Positions 21,022 through 30,883 of a DNA stretch of 64,000 bases are shown piece after piece. The notes under the pieces are model-generated. The model saw only the letters and a list, made by a program, of their open reading frames with translations. It made no database searches and was not told where the DNA came from. Each line of letters starts with the position of its first letter. Positions within the stretch are counted from its first letter, which is position 1. The translations under genes and the position numbers were made by a program. Source of the stretch: Cryptomeria japonica (Eukaryota > Streptophyta > Pinopsida > Cupressales > Cupressaceae); assembly GCF_030272615.1 (NCBI RefSeq), contig NC_081411.1, positions 213,335,744 to 213,399,743 of the forward strand, read 5' to 3'.

Positions 21022-23850
21022 TTATGCAAAGGATGGGATAAGAGGGATGGAAGGATGGAAAATATGCATTGGATAATGGATAGGGTATTGGAAGAATTGG
21101 GCTTGAGTGGATGGATATGTTGGCAAGATCGACATTGGCACACACCTTGAGGGGTGATGGACTGATGGAGGAAAAATGTATCTCAGATTGTGAGATTTGG
21201 ATGGAGGAATAGCTTGGGATTTTGGGACATAAGGGCCCAAAATGGATGGTGAAGGTGAGGGAGGAATAGATTTGAGAGGTTTGGATGGAGGAATAGAAAC
21301 TTTGGATGCCAAGTTGGATGTTTCTTTTTGTGCTTCAAGGAGCTTCTTGGGGATCCACATGGTTTTTGATTTTTCATGCTTTTGTGGTTCCTTGGAGTGC
21401 ATTGCTTGCACAAGGGATTTAGGAACCCATATATATTTTGACTTTGCTTTATTTTGCTCAGTGGGCCTTTGTGGCCTTTTGGATTTTTCTTTTTCTTTAT
21501 AGATCATATTGTTCTTTGTTTTGACATGTCGATTAGATTGGACATGTTGATCCTTGAATACATGTGGATTTTTAGACTTACGACTTTTATGCTTGGCATC
21601 CAAATTGCTTGGAAGAGGGAATGAATGTTGGTGTGGATGGGAATGATATGGAGGCATGTGGGATGGATGGAAGGTTCTCCAGGATGTGTGCCTTTGTTGA
21701 TGTTGCATAGGAGATGGAGGGATATAGGGACCTAGAATGGATGGAAGCGATGATGGGGAAAGTGGACATTTGGATTTTGACTTTGAAGGGATACCAACGC
21801 CTTGAGTGTGAGCTTTGTAGCCATGACCATTAAGATCTTCTTTAACATGAAGGGATTCTTGCTTATGGATGTCTACCCCTTTACCTTTATCAATATTTTG
21901 ACTAATAGGATACTCTTTTCTTTGGAAAGAAGACGAGAGTCCATTATGAGGTGGATGTGATATGAGAGAAATAAGGAGATCTTGAAGTAGATCGGATTGC
22001 ACCAAAGTGGAAGAACCCATTGTGCATGTCGAGGGTTCATGAACATCTTGCACTGACACGTTAGAATCATGAGGGGGATTAGGATCATGAGGGGGACTAG
22101 GATTGTGTAGTAGACATGGTTCAATGATAGGCTCTTCAAGAGATGGAATGGAAGAAATAATGGGATCATCAAAAGAAATGCAATCTTGGAGTCGATATGC
22201 GGGATTAGGACGTGGAGATGGAGGGACAAGTGAATCTTGTGGAGGATCTGAAGGAATGATTTGATCTTGACAAGGAGGAAGATCATTGGAATCTTCTTTA
22301 AAGGTGCTTTGCTCTTGACTTTCAATGGGATCATCGGAAAGGATGGAAGGGATATCTTGATCTTTCTGAGGAAGTGGAATCTCAATGGGATTTGAAAGGA
22401 CATTTTGCTCATTAAATGGAATGGGATCCTTTGGGATCGAATGGACTGGGATATCTTGATCTTGCCCGGGGAATGGAGTGCCAATAGGACTTTGGATATG
22501 ATGGACAAGAATAGGAGAATCATTATGAGTGTCTGGGGAAATGGGATCTTGGTCAACAATTGGATGGGGTGATAAGGTTTCAGGATCTTGATCTTGATTT
22601 GCTTTAGGACTCATTTCTTCGTGCTCTAAATTATCCTCTTGACATGAGGTTGGACTTTGGATATGCATGGAGGATTCTGACAAGGAATCAATGCTTTGGC
22701 ATGAAGGGGATGCACTTTGAACATTTGCGATGGATTCTGGCAAGGAATCAATGCTTGAACATGAGGAAGAGGGACTTCGAATGGGGTCCTCTAAAATAGG
22801 TAATGGCAATAAAGTGCATGGTGGCATTGGGTCTTGTATTTCTGAAACATGACAAGGATGTGCATCATGAATTGGATTATCTTGGCAATCAATTATGGAT
22901 AGCTCTCGGATAATTGCAGCCTTGGGTGTATTGTTTAATGAGGACAATATGGAAGGTTCTTGTGAAACTTTTAAAGGTGTAGGGATAGATGCCACTGGAG
23001 AGTCAATTTGTTTATGGGGGGATGAGGCATTGCTAGACATAAGTGTATTATCTTTATCTTCCTCAAAAGACTCACTTAGTCGTTTCCTTAAGAGCATTGC
23101 AATAAGGCCACCTTTCTTTCGAGGTTTTGACATAGTTGGACTTGGAATTTGAACTTGTTTTTGATTTGATGTCATGTTTTGATTTCGAACTAAATGTTGA
23201 TCATTTTGGTTTGACATGTTTGAAACTTGGCTTGGTGTGTGTTGCAACCTTTTTTTTTGAATGTTTGATGGCGGTTGTTGACATTGATATGTTGATTGAA
23301 CTTGTTGATATTCCACCATTGGTTGAACCATTTGTTGACATTGTATAGTTGGTTGGACATATTGTTGAAATTGAACCATTGGTTGTGTTGGTTGCATATG
23401 CTGAACAATTGGTTGTGATGGTTGACAATCCGATTGATAGTAAACACCTTGTTCTTGTTGTGGAGGCACATAATGTTGAAATTGATGTTGTCTCCTTTTT
23501 TGTAATTGTTTCATCATCTCTATTTGCGAGAGGAGAGCTGGTATGTCTGATCGTTCAAGAAGAGATCTTACATTAATTGGCTCAAATTTTGGATTTTGAC
23601 TTGGAAATTTTTGAAACATTTTGGACATTTGAGATCTTATCTTCTCACTGTTTATCACTTTTTGCTCCAATATCTCCTTTTCTTGAGCTAGTTTCTCCTC
23701 TAGTTTTTGTATTTGGACATTTGTTTCATCATAAAAAGTTTGATCGATATAGCCTTGTTGTTGGGTTGAATAGAATTGTGATTGCATTGTCGGTTGATAT
23801 GTCAAACTTTGTTGCATCATTGGTGCTTGGAACCTTGTTTCAATAGACAT
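21022..23850 (-). CDS. Element C ORF: 942-aa Pro/Ser/Gln-rich protein of unknown function
   Basis: Uninterrupted minus-strand frame. The first ATG is at 23850 (MSIETRF); the open frame extends four codons further up to a TTG. No known domain is recognised. Residues about 42-80 look like a coiled coil (KLEEKLAQEKEILEQKV). About 125-220 is Gln-rich with QP/VQ repeats. A basic patch (KPRKKGGLIAMLLRKR) lies near 245. About 270-620 is acidic, Pro/Ser-rich and disordered, with a repeated SIDSL(P/S)ES. A basic C-terminal third has paired W(V/I)PK(S/K)L motifs near 803 and 829 and SILGPY near 702 and 869. It lacks a zinc knuckle and any protease or RT motif. It may be a highly derived gag-like protein or an accessory protein; that is a guess. 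An open frame of this length in AT-rich DNA suggests it was translated when the element last moved. Confidence 0.82.
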   Translation of the reverse strand: MSIETRFQAPMMQQSLTYQPTMQSQFYSTQQQGYIDQTFYDETNVQIQKLEEKLAQEKEILEQKVINSEKIRSQMSKMFQKFPSQNPKFEPINVRSLLERSDIPALLSQIEMMKQLQKRRQHQFQHYVPPQQEQGVYYQSDCQPSQPIVQHMQPTQPMVQFQQYVQPTIQCQQMVQPMVEYQQVQSTYQCQQPPSNIQKKRLQHTPSQVSNMSNQNDQHLVRNQNMTSNQKQVQIPSPTMSKPRKKGGLIAMLLRKRLSESFEEDKDNTLMSSNASSPHKQIDSPVASIPTPLKVSQEPSILSSLNNTPKAAIIRELSIIDCQDNPIHDAHPCHVSEIQDPMPPCTLLPLPILEDPIRSPSSSCSSIDSLPESIANVQSASPSCQSIDSLSESSMHIQSPTSCQEDNLEHEEMSPKANQDQDPETLSPHPIVDQDPISPDTHNDSPILVHHIQSPIGTPFPGQDQDIPVHSIPKDPIPFNEQNVLSNPIEIPLPQKDQDIPSILSDDPIESQEQSTFKEDSNDLPPCQDQIIPSDPPQDSLVPPSPRPNPAYRLQDCISFDDPIISSIPSLEEPIIEPCLLHNPSPPHDPNPPHDSNVSVQDVHEPSTCTMGSSTLVQSDLLQDLLISLISHPPHNGLSSSFQRKEYPISQNIDKGKGVDIHKQESLHVKEDLNGHGYKAHTQGVGIPSKSKSKCPLSPSSLPSILGPYIPPSPMQHQQRHTSWRTFHPSHMPPYHSHPHQHSFPLPSNLDAKHKSRKSKNPHVFKDQHVQSNRHVKTKNNMIYKEKEKSKRPQRPTEQNKAKSKYIWVPKSLVQAMHSKEPQKHEKSKTMWIPKKLLEAQKETSNLASKVSIPPSKPLKSIPPSPSPSILGPYVPKSQAIPPSKSHNLRYIFPPSVHHPSRCVPMSILPTYPSTQAQFFQYPIHYPMHIFHPSIPLIPSFA

Positions 23851-26124
23851 GTCACTATGCAAATGGATTTTTTTTTTTGGAATTTTTCAAGTATAATGTA
23901 TGATATGCAACTAAATGCGAACCAAATGGATGAAAATGCAATCTATGGCAAGAATGCAACCTATGTTTTTGGTTGTTTTTGAAGATTTTGACAAACTTTT
24001 GAAATGCAAATCTAAGAGATAAACCCTTAGGAAATTGAAATGATGTCTAGACCTCAAAGGACAAAAGGACTTAAATGGCAAAGGACAAGATGACAATGTC
24101 TCCCCTATATGCTTGGATACTAAGCTAGGTTTGACGAAATGATATTGATGACAAAAGGACAAAAGTTTGATAATGTCTAGACTTCCCAACAATGACTTAG
24201 GGTTTATCAAAGATTTGGATTACTCAAGTATGACAAGATCTAGGTTTGACACTATATGCAAAAGGATAATTAATATGCAAATGATCTTAATATGATATGA
24301 CAATGACTTAGGCTTAATGAAGAGACTTAGGGTATGGAAATATGAATGTATGACAATGGTATGACTTTAATGCAAGAGGACATATGCAAATGGATGACTT
24401 TTATTGATATGCAAAAGAGTATAACTTAGATGAAACCTAACCTTGATACTTGACAATGACTTTGCTAAATGCAAACTAGGATGAACCTAAACGTAAGTGA
24501 CATAAGAGTTGAGACAAGTTTTTGACCAATGTTGGATAACCATGCTTGAAGGATGATCTTTGAATCTTGTTGAATGTTTGTTGGATGAATGTCTCTTGTG
24601 CTTAACTTTATGTTATATTAATGTGTTTGTTCTTGAAATGGGATTCAACTTTTGACAATCAAAGAATACAAGATATTGCAATTTAGACTCAAGACAATCA
24701 TGCTCATTTCCACATTCCTTAAGGTAGGCAAAGACATTAGGTACTTGAGAGGTAGACTCATTATGGGATTCAAGGAGAATACATAGATGCTTGACCCCAC
24801 GGGCTCCCCTCCACGGCACTCACTTCTCAGGGCAGCCAAGCATCAGTCCCCATGGAAATCTCCCCATGGCGAACTTAGTATCTCTTCCAAGTATCCGAAT
24901 TTGTCCTTCTCAAGCAACTAGAAGGGTTTTTGGCCTCTAAAAACAAGGTATTTAGTAAGGATTTCTGTTAAGTATTACTCCTTGATGTCATGCAGGCATG
25001 ATTGAGACATTAAGCCCATCAAGATACCAAACAAATGTAGTCGCGCAAGCACGATTTAGACCAAGAGGCCCTACTTAGATGTTGATATGAGAAAGAGTCC
25101 AAGGGTCATCACTTCCCAAGTAACTACAATTCCCACGTAACATTTCCTTCAAAGCTTTCGCTCATCGGGTATTTTTTTATAGTGAGTTAGAATGCCAAGG
25201 AATTCTAGCCGTACTCACTTTGGGTCGTTCCCTTCTCACGATTATCACTCGCTTGCTAAAGCAAAGTGGTCGGGAAGGCAGGCCCTCTAATGGAGACACT
25301 CAATCAACAACACAAGCATGGTATTGAAGATCTAGATTTCTGATCACCCTATAAAGGATGAGAGCATACTCTCCTACTCCAATGTCATACTTAACAAACA
25401 AAGAAAACAAGGGTTCATTTCCACCTACTTATAAATCACTAAATGCCTAATTAAAAATCTCAAACACACGATTTGGTTGTTTCTCCAAGGCAACCTGCAA
25501 AACACATGTCAGAAGTTTGATTTGTTGTCTTTGACCATCGAATCTGCATAGCACATGTTAGTAGTTTGATTTTTAGTCTTTGTCATGCATATGCCAAGAT
25601 CCTGCACAAATAATTAGTACCAAAATCCAAAGCACAGATGATCTGATTTATGAAAACTATCAAAATTTCAGTCCACTTTGAGAAGACATAACTTTCTCAT
25701 CCTAGCTCCGAATTACAAACCGTTTGATGCGTTGGAAAGGTATTCAAATAATCTAGAACCAAATTTTGGAAACATCAATGATGTCTCATCATGTTTACGA
25801 GCACCATATTTGTCCACAAATGCACCGAAGACCCTCAAAATTGCAATTTACTAAAACATATAAAAATTTTCAAGTAAAAACTGCATTTTTCACCTATGTT
25901 CTGGACTTTACACAGGCGCAGAAGTCATGACACAGGCGCAAGATGTCTAACAAAGGCGCAAAATGTCTCAACACAGGCGCAAGATGTTTCAACACAGGCG
26001 CAAGATGCTTCACACAAGCGCAGAAGTTTCCAGAATACCCTGCACGGCTCTGTTTTTGAGTTTTTGACCTGCAAATCAGCTTAGAAGCACTCCAAAACAC
26101 AGTAAGATGGTTAGAAGGTTAGTA
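23851..26124 (-). other. Element C 5' leader
   Basis: 2.3 kb between primer site and ORF with no supported gene; frames are short. It contains a 20-bp tandem array at 25911-26032 close to the primer site. Leaders of this position usually carry dimerisation and packaging signals; whether this one does is not visible. Confidence 0.55.
25911..26032. repeat. 20-bp tandem repeat CACAGGCGCAAGATGTCTCA, 6 units
   Basis: Units start at 25911, 25931, 25951, 25972, 25993 and 26013. CA(C/A)A(G/A)GCGCA is conserved, with AGATGT or GAAGT following. It stands out as GC-richer than the surrounding leader and lies about 95 bases inside the primer site. Confidence 0.88.
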
Positions 26125-26142
26125 TTCACGTCGGGTTCACCA
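26125..26142 (-). promoter_or_regulatory. Element C primer-binding site
   Basis: Minus strand TGGTGAACCCGACGTGAA, five bases after the LTR end. It differs from the element A site at two of 18 positions. The matching tRNA was not assigned. Confidence 0.78.
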
Positions 26143-26147
26143 GTTAA

Positions 26148-27826
26148 TGTAGCGTAGAAATTAGGAATCATCACAAGATAAGTATATCAATCAAAACGTT
26201 AAACATGATAGCTCAATCAAAGAAATACTCATTGCAATGAACCTAATTCTAAAGCACATTCAATGAAGGTATGAAAACAAAGCATTCAAAGATGAAAAAT
26301 TATGCAAACCAGATATAGAATTGAATACTCCTTCCATGCGGCTCCATTGTTGTTCTTTCCTCTTCAAATGGATTTGTGGATCTCACCTACAAGTGCACAC
26401 ACAATTGAAAGCAAGATTGATGAAAGCTCAAGAGTACTAGAAGCGTAAGTTCGGTAGTTTTGATAGAAATTCGGATTATTAAGGTTATTAAGGGTCAAGG
26501 ATCAAGGGTCAAGGTTATGAAGAAAATCATCCAATTTATAGAGAAATTGGAGAAAAGACAAGATTAGCATGACATTGATATTTTGGCAATTGATTTCGAA
26601 AATGGCACAATTGAGTGGAAAGAGGAAGGTTATGACACCTTCTATGTCATGAATTATGACATATTGCCAATGCAAAACTTAGATGACTAGAAGCTTATGA
26701 CATCTTGCTATGTCAAGAGTATGACACATGAAGCACAAAAATAGGGAGAACTAGAGACAAGTTAATTAGGTGGAAATTAAAATTAGGAAAATTAGAAAAT
26801 AGGTGGAATTTAAGAATTAGAAATAATGAAAATAGGAAATTAGAAATTAAGAATTAGAAATGATGAAATTAGGAATTTAGTAAATTAATTAATAATTTCT
26901 CATTTATCAATTAATTCACAAAGAGGGAATGAAAAATTAGGAAAATTAGATAAATTAATTAATACTTTTTCATTTATTAATTAATTTATAATAAGAGGAA
27001 TAATTGATGAAAGATTGGGAAATTAATTAATAATTTTTCATTTATTAATTAACTCATAAAGAGAAGAATAATTAATTAGCCAATTAAATGAAACATTTAA
27101 TTGCGACACGAAGACCTAGGATAAATAAATAAATTATTTAATCCTAGAGGAAGAAATGACACACAAGGTTAAATGATTAAATCACAAAACCCTGGAAGAC
27201 GAATTAGGTCTTAAAAGATAATTGACTCGATTTGATTTGATTTTGGATTGACAAATGACCAATGTGATAAATGATTTGATTAAATGTGCCAATCGACGAG
27301 GAACAATGACAAATTGATCCAAATTAACATAATTGAGACAGATAACGATTGATGACAATATGATCGCAAAATGACAAAATCGACAAGAAGACAAGAATTG
27401 ATGACAAAATGGATTGCAAGACGACAAGATTGAAAAGGACCACGATCGATGACAAATTGATCGCAAGATGACAAGATCAAACAGTGACAATGATCGATGA
27501 CAAATCGATCACATGATGACAAGATTGAAAAGAGGACAAAACCCTAATTAGGATTGATGATGTCCAAAATGATGACAAATAAGCATGCTCATTGATGCGA
27601 CAAGATAAAATCGATCAAAATCATGACTGGATAATGCTGTCGACAAGACCAAATTCGAGGACGAGATGATTGAAGAATATAGAAGAATGACTCGATGTTC
27701 GCAAATGATAAAAATCAAGTGCGTGACATAGGAGAAATGTTAATGCGATGCAAAAACCTAAAATGAGGCAATGCGCAATTGTTAAAGTATGACTTTGCAA
27801 GTTTTGACCATTTTTGGGTGTCTACA
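26148..27826 (-). repeat. Element C 5' LTR (1,679 bp)
   Basis: Near-identical partner of 17239-18917, including both internal tandem arrays. Minus strand begins TGTAGACACCC and ends TACGCTACA next to the primer site. Confidence 0.95.
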
Positions 27827-27831
27827 GGTAG
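27827..27831. repeat. Target-site duplication of element C, right copy
   Basis: GGTAG just after the CA end of the right LTR, identical to 17234-17238. Confidence 0.92.
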
Positions 27832-29500
27832 AATACATTAATTATGTGTGATATATCCATATTTGAGTCTCTCACAAAGTTGTGAATGGGGTAACTCTCT
27901 TTAAAGCTTGGACTAGTAAAAAACCCTCCATAAGCACTTCAGAATATTTGGTCCTCATGTATGGGCCCACATTCTGGCAAATAATTGCAAGTCCATGGAT
28001 CCACAAGGTAGGCCTCGCATATTTTTTGGAGAGAAGCTATGTAGGAAGTTTAATTCCTTGGAGAGCAACATACTTGGGATCTCGTCCCTCTTCCTAATGG
28101 AACAAAAATTGTTTGATGCAAGTGGATCTATAAAACCAAATTTTCTTCAGATGAGTTACTTAATAAATATAAGTCTCCCTTCATTGCTAAAGGATTCTCC
28201 AAGGTTCTTGATAGTAATTTCTGTAATAAATTTGCACCAGTCACCAAAATGAATTTCATCTGATCTAACTTGTCCCTGCTATTGTTGTAGCTCATAGATG
28301 GGATGTTTTCTCATATGGATGTGATGAGTACCTTTCTTCATGGTGACCTTTAGGAGGAGATATACATGAAGCCACCATAGGGGTTCATTCAAGATCCTTC
28401 ACTCATTTTTTGTCTTCAAAATTCTCTTTATGGCCTCAAACAAGCCCCTTGGGCTTGGTATACTAAGACAAACTCTTTCGTTCTAATAGTTGGGTTCACT
28501 TAGTAACACTCTAATTTGAATGTCTATATTTTGGATAAGGATGATACTATAAATTTTTTTGTTTTCTATGTTGATGACTTTTTGATCATAGGGAGTCACT
28601 CATCCACCATTCACGCAGTGGAAATTTCCCTTCATGAGTGTTTCTTGATGTCAAACTTAGGCCTTTTGCACTACTTTTAATAGATTGAGATCACTTAGTC
28701 TTCTTCACAGATATTCCTTGTAGGACCTAAGTATTCTCTTGATATAATCTCTATATTTTGCGTTCATGACTATAATTTTTCTCTGACTTCATTTCTATTT
28801 GGGGTAAAACTTGAAGCTAAGTGTTCTTCACCTTTAGTGGATGGAACTTTGTATTGACAACCTATTGGTAGTCTCATATACTTGACTCACATCAAAACTA
28901 ACATTTCATATGCTCTAGGAATGGTTTCTCAGTTCATGTATGATCCCCATGAGCTACACTCGAAAGTAGCTAAGAGGATTCTTCAAGTTACATTTAGGGT
29001 ACTCCCAATTGTGGGATTTATTATACAGTAGCAATAGATTTTGACTTAGTGAGATACAAAAATTTAGACCGAGTAGGCGATTCTTAGGATTGCAAGTCTA
29101 CATTAGGATATTGCTTCTCTGTTGGTTTCTATCCAATTTGTTAGTCAAGAAAGAATCATTCTACAATTTCTCTTTCATCTAGAAATGTTGAATATAAAAG
29201 AGAAATTAATGCTACTACTGAGGCTAACTGGCTTTAGAACATTCTCACCAAGTTTGGGATTTCTTTTCAAAAGCCTACAGTCATTTTTGTGACAACCAAA
29301 GTGTCATACAAATCTCTTGTAATATGGTCCATCATCAAAGGACCCCACACATTGAGATCCACATGCACTACATTCGGGAGCTAATTTATGAGTAGATCAT
29401 TTATCTTAGGTACTATTTGGCATCATATCAAGTTATAGACATCTTCACAAAACCATTCATTGAGAGAAATTTCCTTCATTTGAGAGATTTGTTAGGGCTG
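27832..29500 (+). pseudogene. Element B (copia) integrase C-terminus, reverse transcriptase and RNase H
   Basis: Plus-strand remnants follow in Ty1/copia order. Integrase C-terminus: NGVTLFKAWTSKKPS (about 27884) and MDPQGRPRIFFG (27995). Start of RT: CKWIYKTKFSS and FAPVTKMN. RT core: DVMSTFLHGDL (about 28318), EEIYMKPP, LYGLKQAPWAWY (about 28430) and the catalytic FYVDDFLI (about 28566). RNase H end: CDNQSVIQIS (about 29290), HQRTPHIEIH and DIFTKPFIERNFLHLRDLL (about 29430-29490). Many stops and frameshifts are present. No 3' LTR was recognised before element D begins at 29624. Confidence 0.87.
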
Positions 29501-29623
29501 CGATAGGTCTCCACTTTAGGGGACATTCTTAGTCCTATTTTCTTTCTCTTTTGCGGGGTGTTGTCGCTCTATTTTTGGGAGGGATTTCTTATCTTTAGAG
29601 GGGACTTCGTTTGACATGGGTAC

Positions 29624-30681
29624 TGTTGATGGTTGAAATTTCTTTTAAGACAAAAACCTTATGAGAAGTTAATTAAGTAGGGGACCTAATGCCCCTTAAT
29701 GAATGAACTTTAGGGTTTTAGAAGTTGGCTCTTCATTCATATGAAAAGGGAAAAAGGAAGAAGGAACTAAAATTTTATCTAAGGCGATATGCCAAAATTT
29801 AGATTCAACTTCCAAGACACAATAAACCATACATCAAATGCATAATTCAAAAGGCCACATCACTTTCTATCATCCTAAAATTCATTTTAGATTCACTATC
29901 AACATAATACATCCCAAACATAATCAACACTGCAATGAAAGAGTTTGAAACATGATTCCTTTAGCAGAAATTATATTCAGAATTATAAAAGCTCAAACAG
30001 ATGCAGAAATATCAATTTCTTTCTATCATACATAAATCACATTATAAAGTATAGATTTTTATGGAAAGGCTAGAAGTTGTCACAATCCAATATATCAAAG
30101 CACAAAAAAAAATACTAAAGTCTGAATAACATCTAAAATATGCTCTTAATTATGAACCCCCTAAATGACCACTCAAATTCCAATTTAAAGATCCCCTCTT
30201 GAATGAAGATGCATATCTCCAAGTAACTGCCTTCCTTGCCTGATCATGTGACACTTTCTATTTTCCCTTTTTTTGCTCATGACAGGTCATGATAGATTTG
30301 TAACCACATCTGTCACTGAATTGTTTCCCAAACAACCTCTGCCCTCAAAATGAATCTCCCCCATCGGTAGCCATCTCACATTTTCTGCACTCTTTGGCGC
30401 CTTTCTCCATGTACCCTTTACCACCACATGGCCATTAAGAGAATCTTCAACATCCATTAAATTTCTTTTCTCAAGAAGGTCCACCAGCCAGACATGTGGC
30501 ACCTAGGCAGGGCTTTGGGTTATGCCCTTTTCTCTGTTTGAAAGAATGCCCACCGGAAGGATGTGGGGAAACTCCAATTAATGATGAATCTATACAATTT
30601 CAATGGAATCTCTAAGCTGGGTTGCCATCAATGACAATTCTCATACACTTAACTACACTTATGTAGTGTCTATTGCCAATA
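29624..30681 (-). repeat. Element D 3' LTR (left edge uncertain)
   Basis: The minus strand starts TATTGGCAATAGACAC after the polypurine tract and matches the 5' LTR start (TGTTGGCAAGAGACAT) for about 100 bases with roughly a dozen changes. A 19-base segment follows, bounded by CATC on both sides, and after that no similarity to the 5' LTR is evident. Confidence 0.55.
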
Positions 30682-30695
30682 ATCTCCCCCTTTGG
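30682..30695 (-). promoter_or_regulatory. Element D polypurine tract
   Basis: Minus strand CCAAAGGGGGAGAT lies immediately before the LTR start, as in many plant copia elements. Confidence 0.8.
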
Positions 30696-30883
30696 CATTG
30701 ATAGCAATACTTAGTGAAAATTGACTAAGTGTAAAACCCAAAATGTCATACACGGAAAAAATGCAAAAAAGAAAAACTTCTACAGACTCCCCATGAGACT
30801 ATATACCATTTTTCACTTCCCTATCTCCCCCTTTGACATCAATGACAAAGGAAAGTATCCACATATCAAAATTTTCTCAAAAC

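Larger units (their letters stand above)
17239..27826 (-). mobile_element. Element C: young non-autonomous LTR retrotransposon with one long unknown ORF
   Basis: Complete 10,588-bp element in minus orientation: two 1,679-bp LTRs (17239-18917 and 26148-27826, TGTAGC...TCTACA), 5-bp target duplication GGTAG, primer site at 26125-26142 and polypurine tract at 18918-18931. By eye the LTRs differ at only about six or seven positions and have no indel, so insertion is recent. The 7.2-kb interior holds one large frame, an uninterrupted 942-codon ORF (21022-23850), with 2-kb flanks full of short tandem repeats. I see no gag core, zinc knuckle, protease, RT or integrase. It shares primer-site and tract type with element A, suggesting mobilisation by the same gypsy machinery. 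It interrupts the integrase of copia element B. Confidence 0.95.

Noticed and set aside
21183-23846. Many frames overlapping the element C ORF on both strands
   Set aside because: They are shadows of the 942-codon frame caused by its repetitive Pro/Ser/Gln codons.
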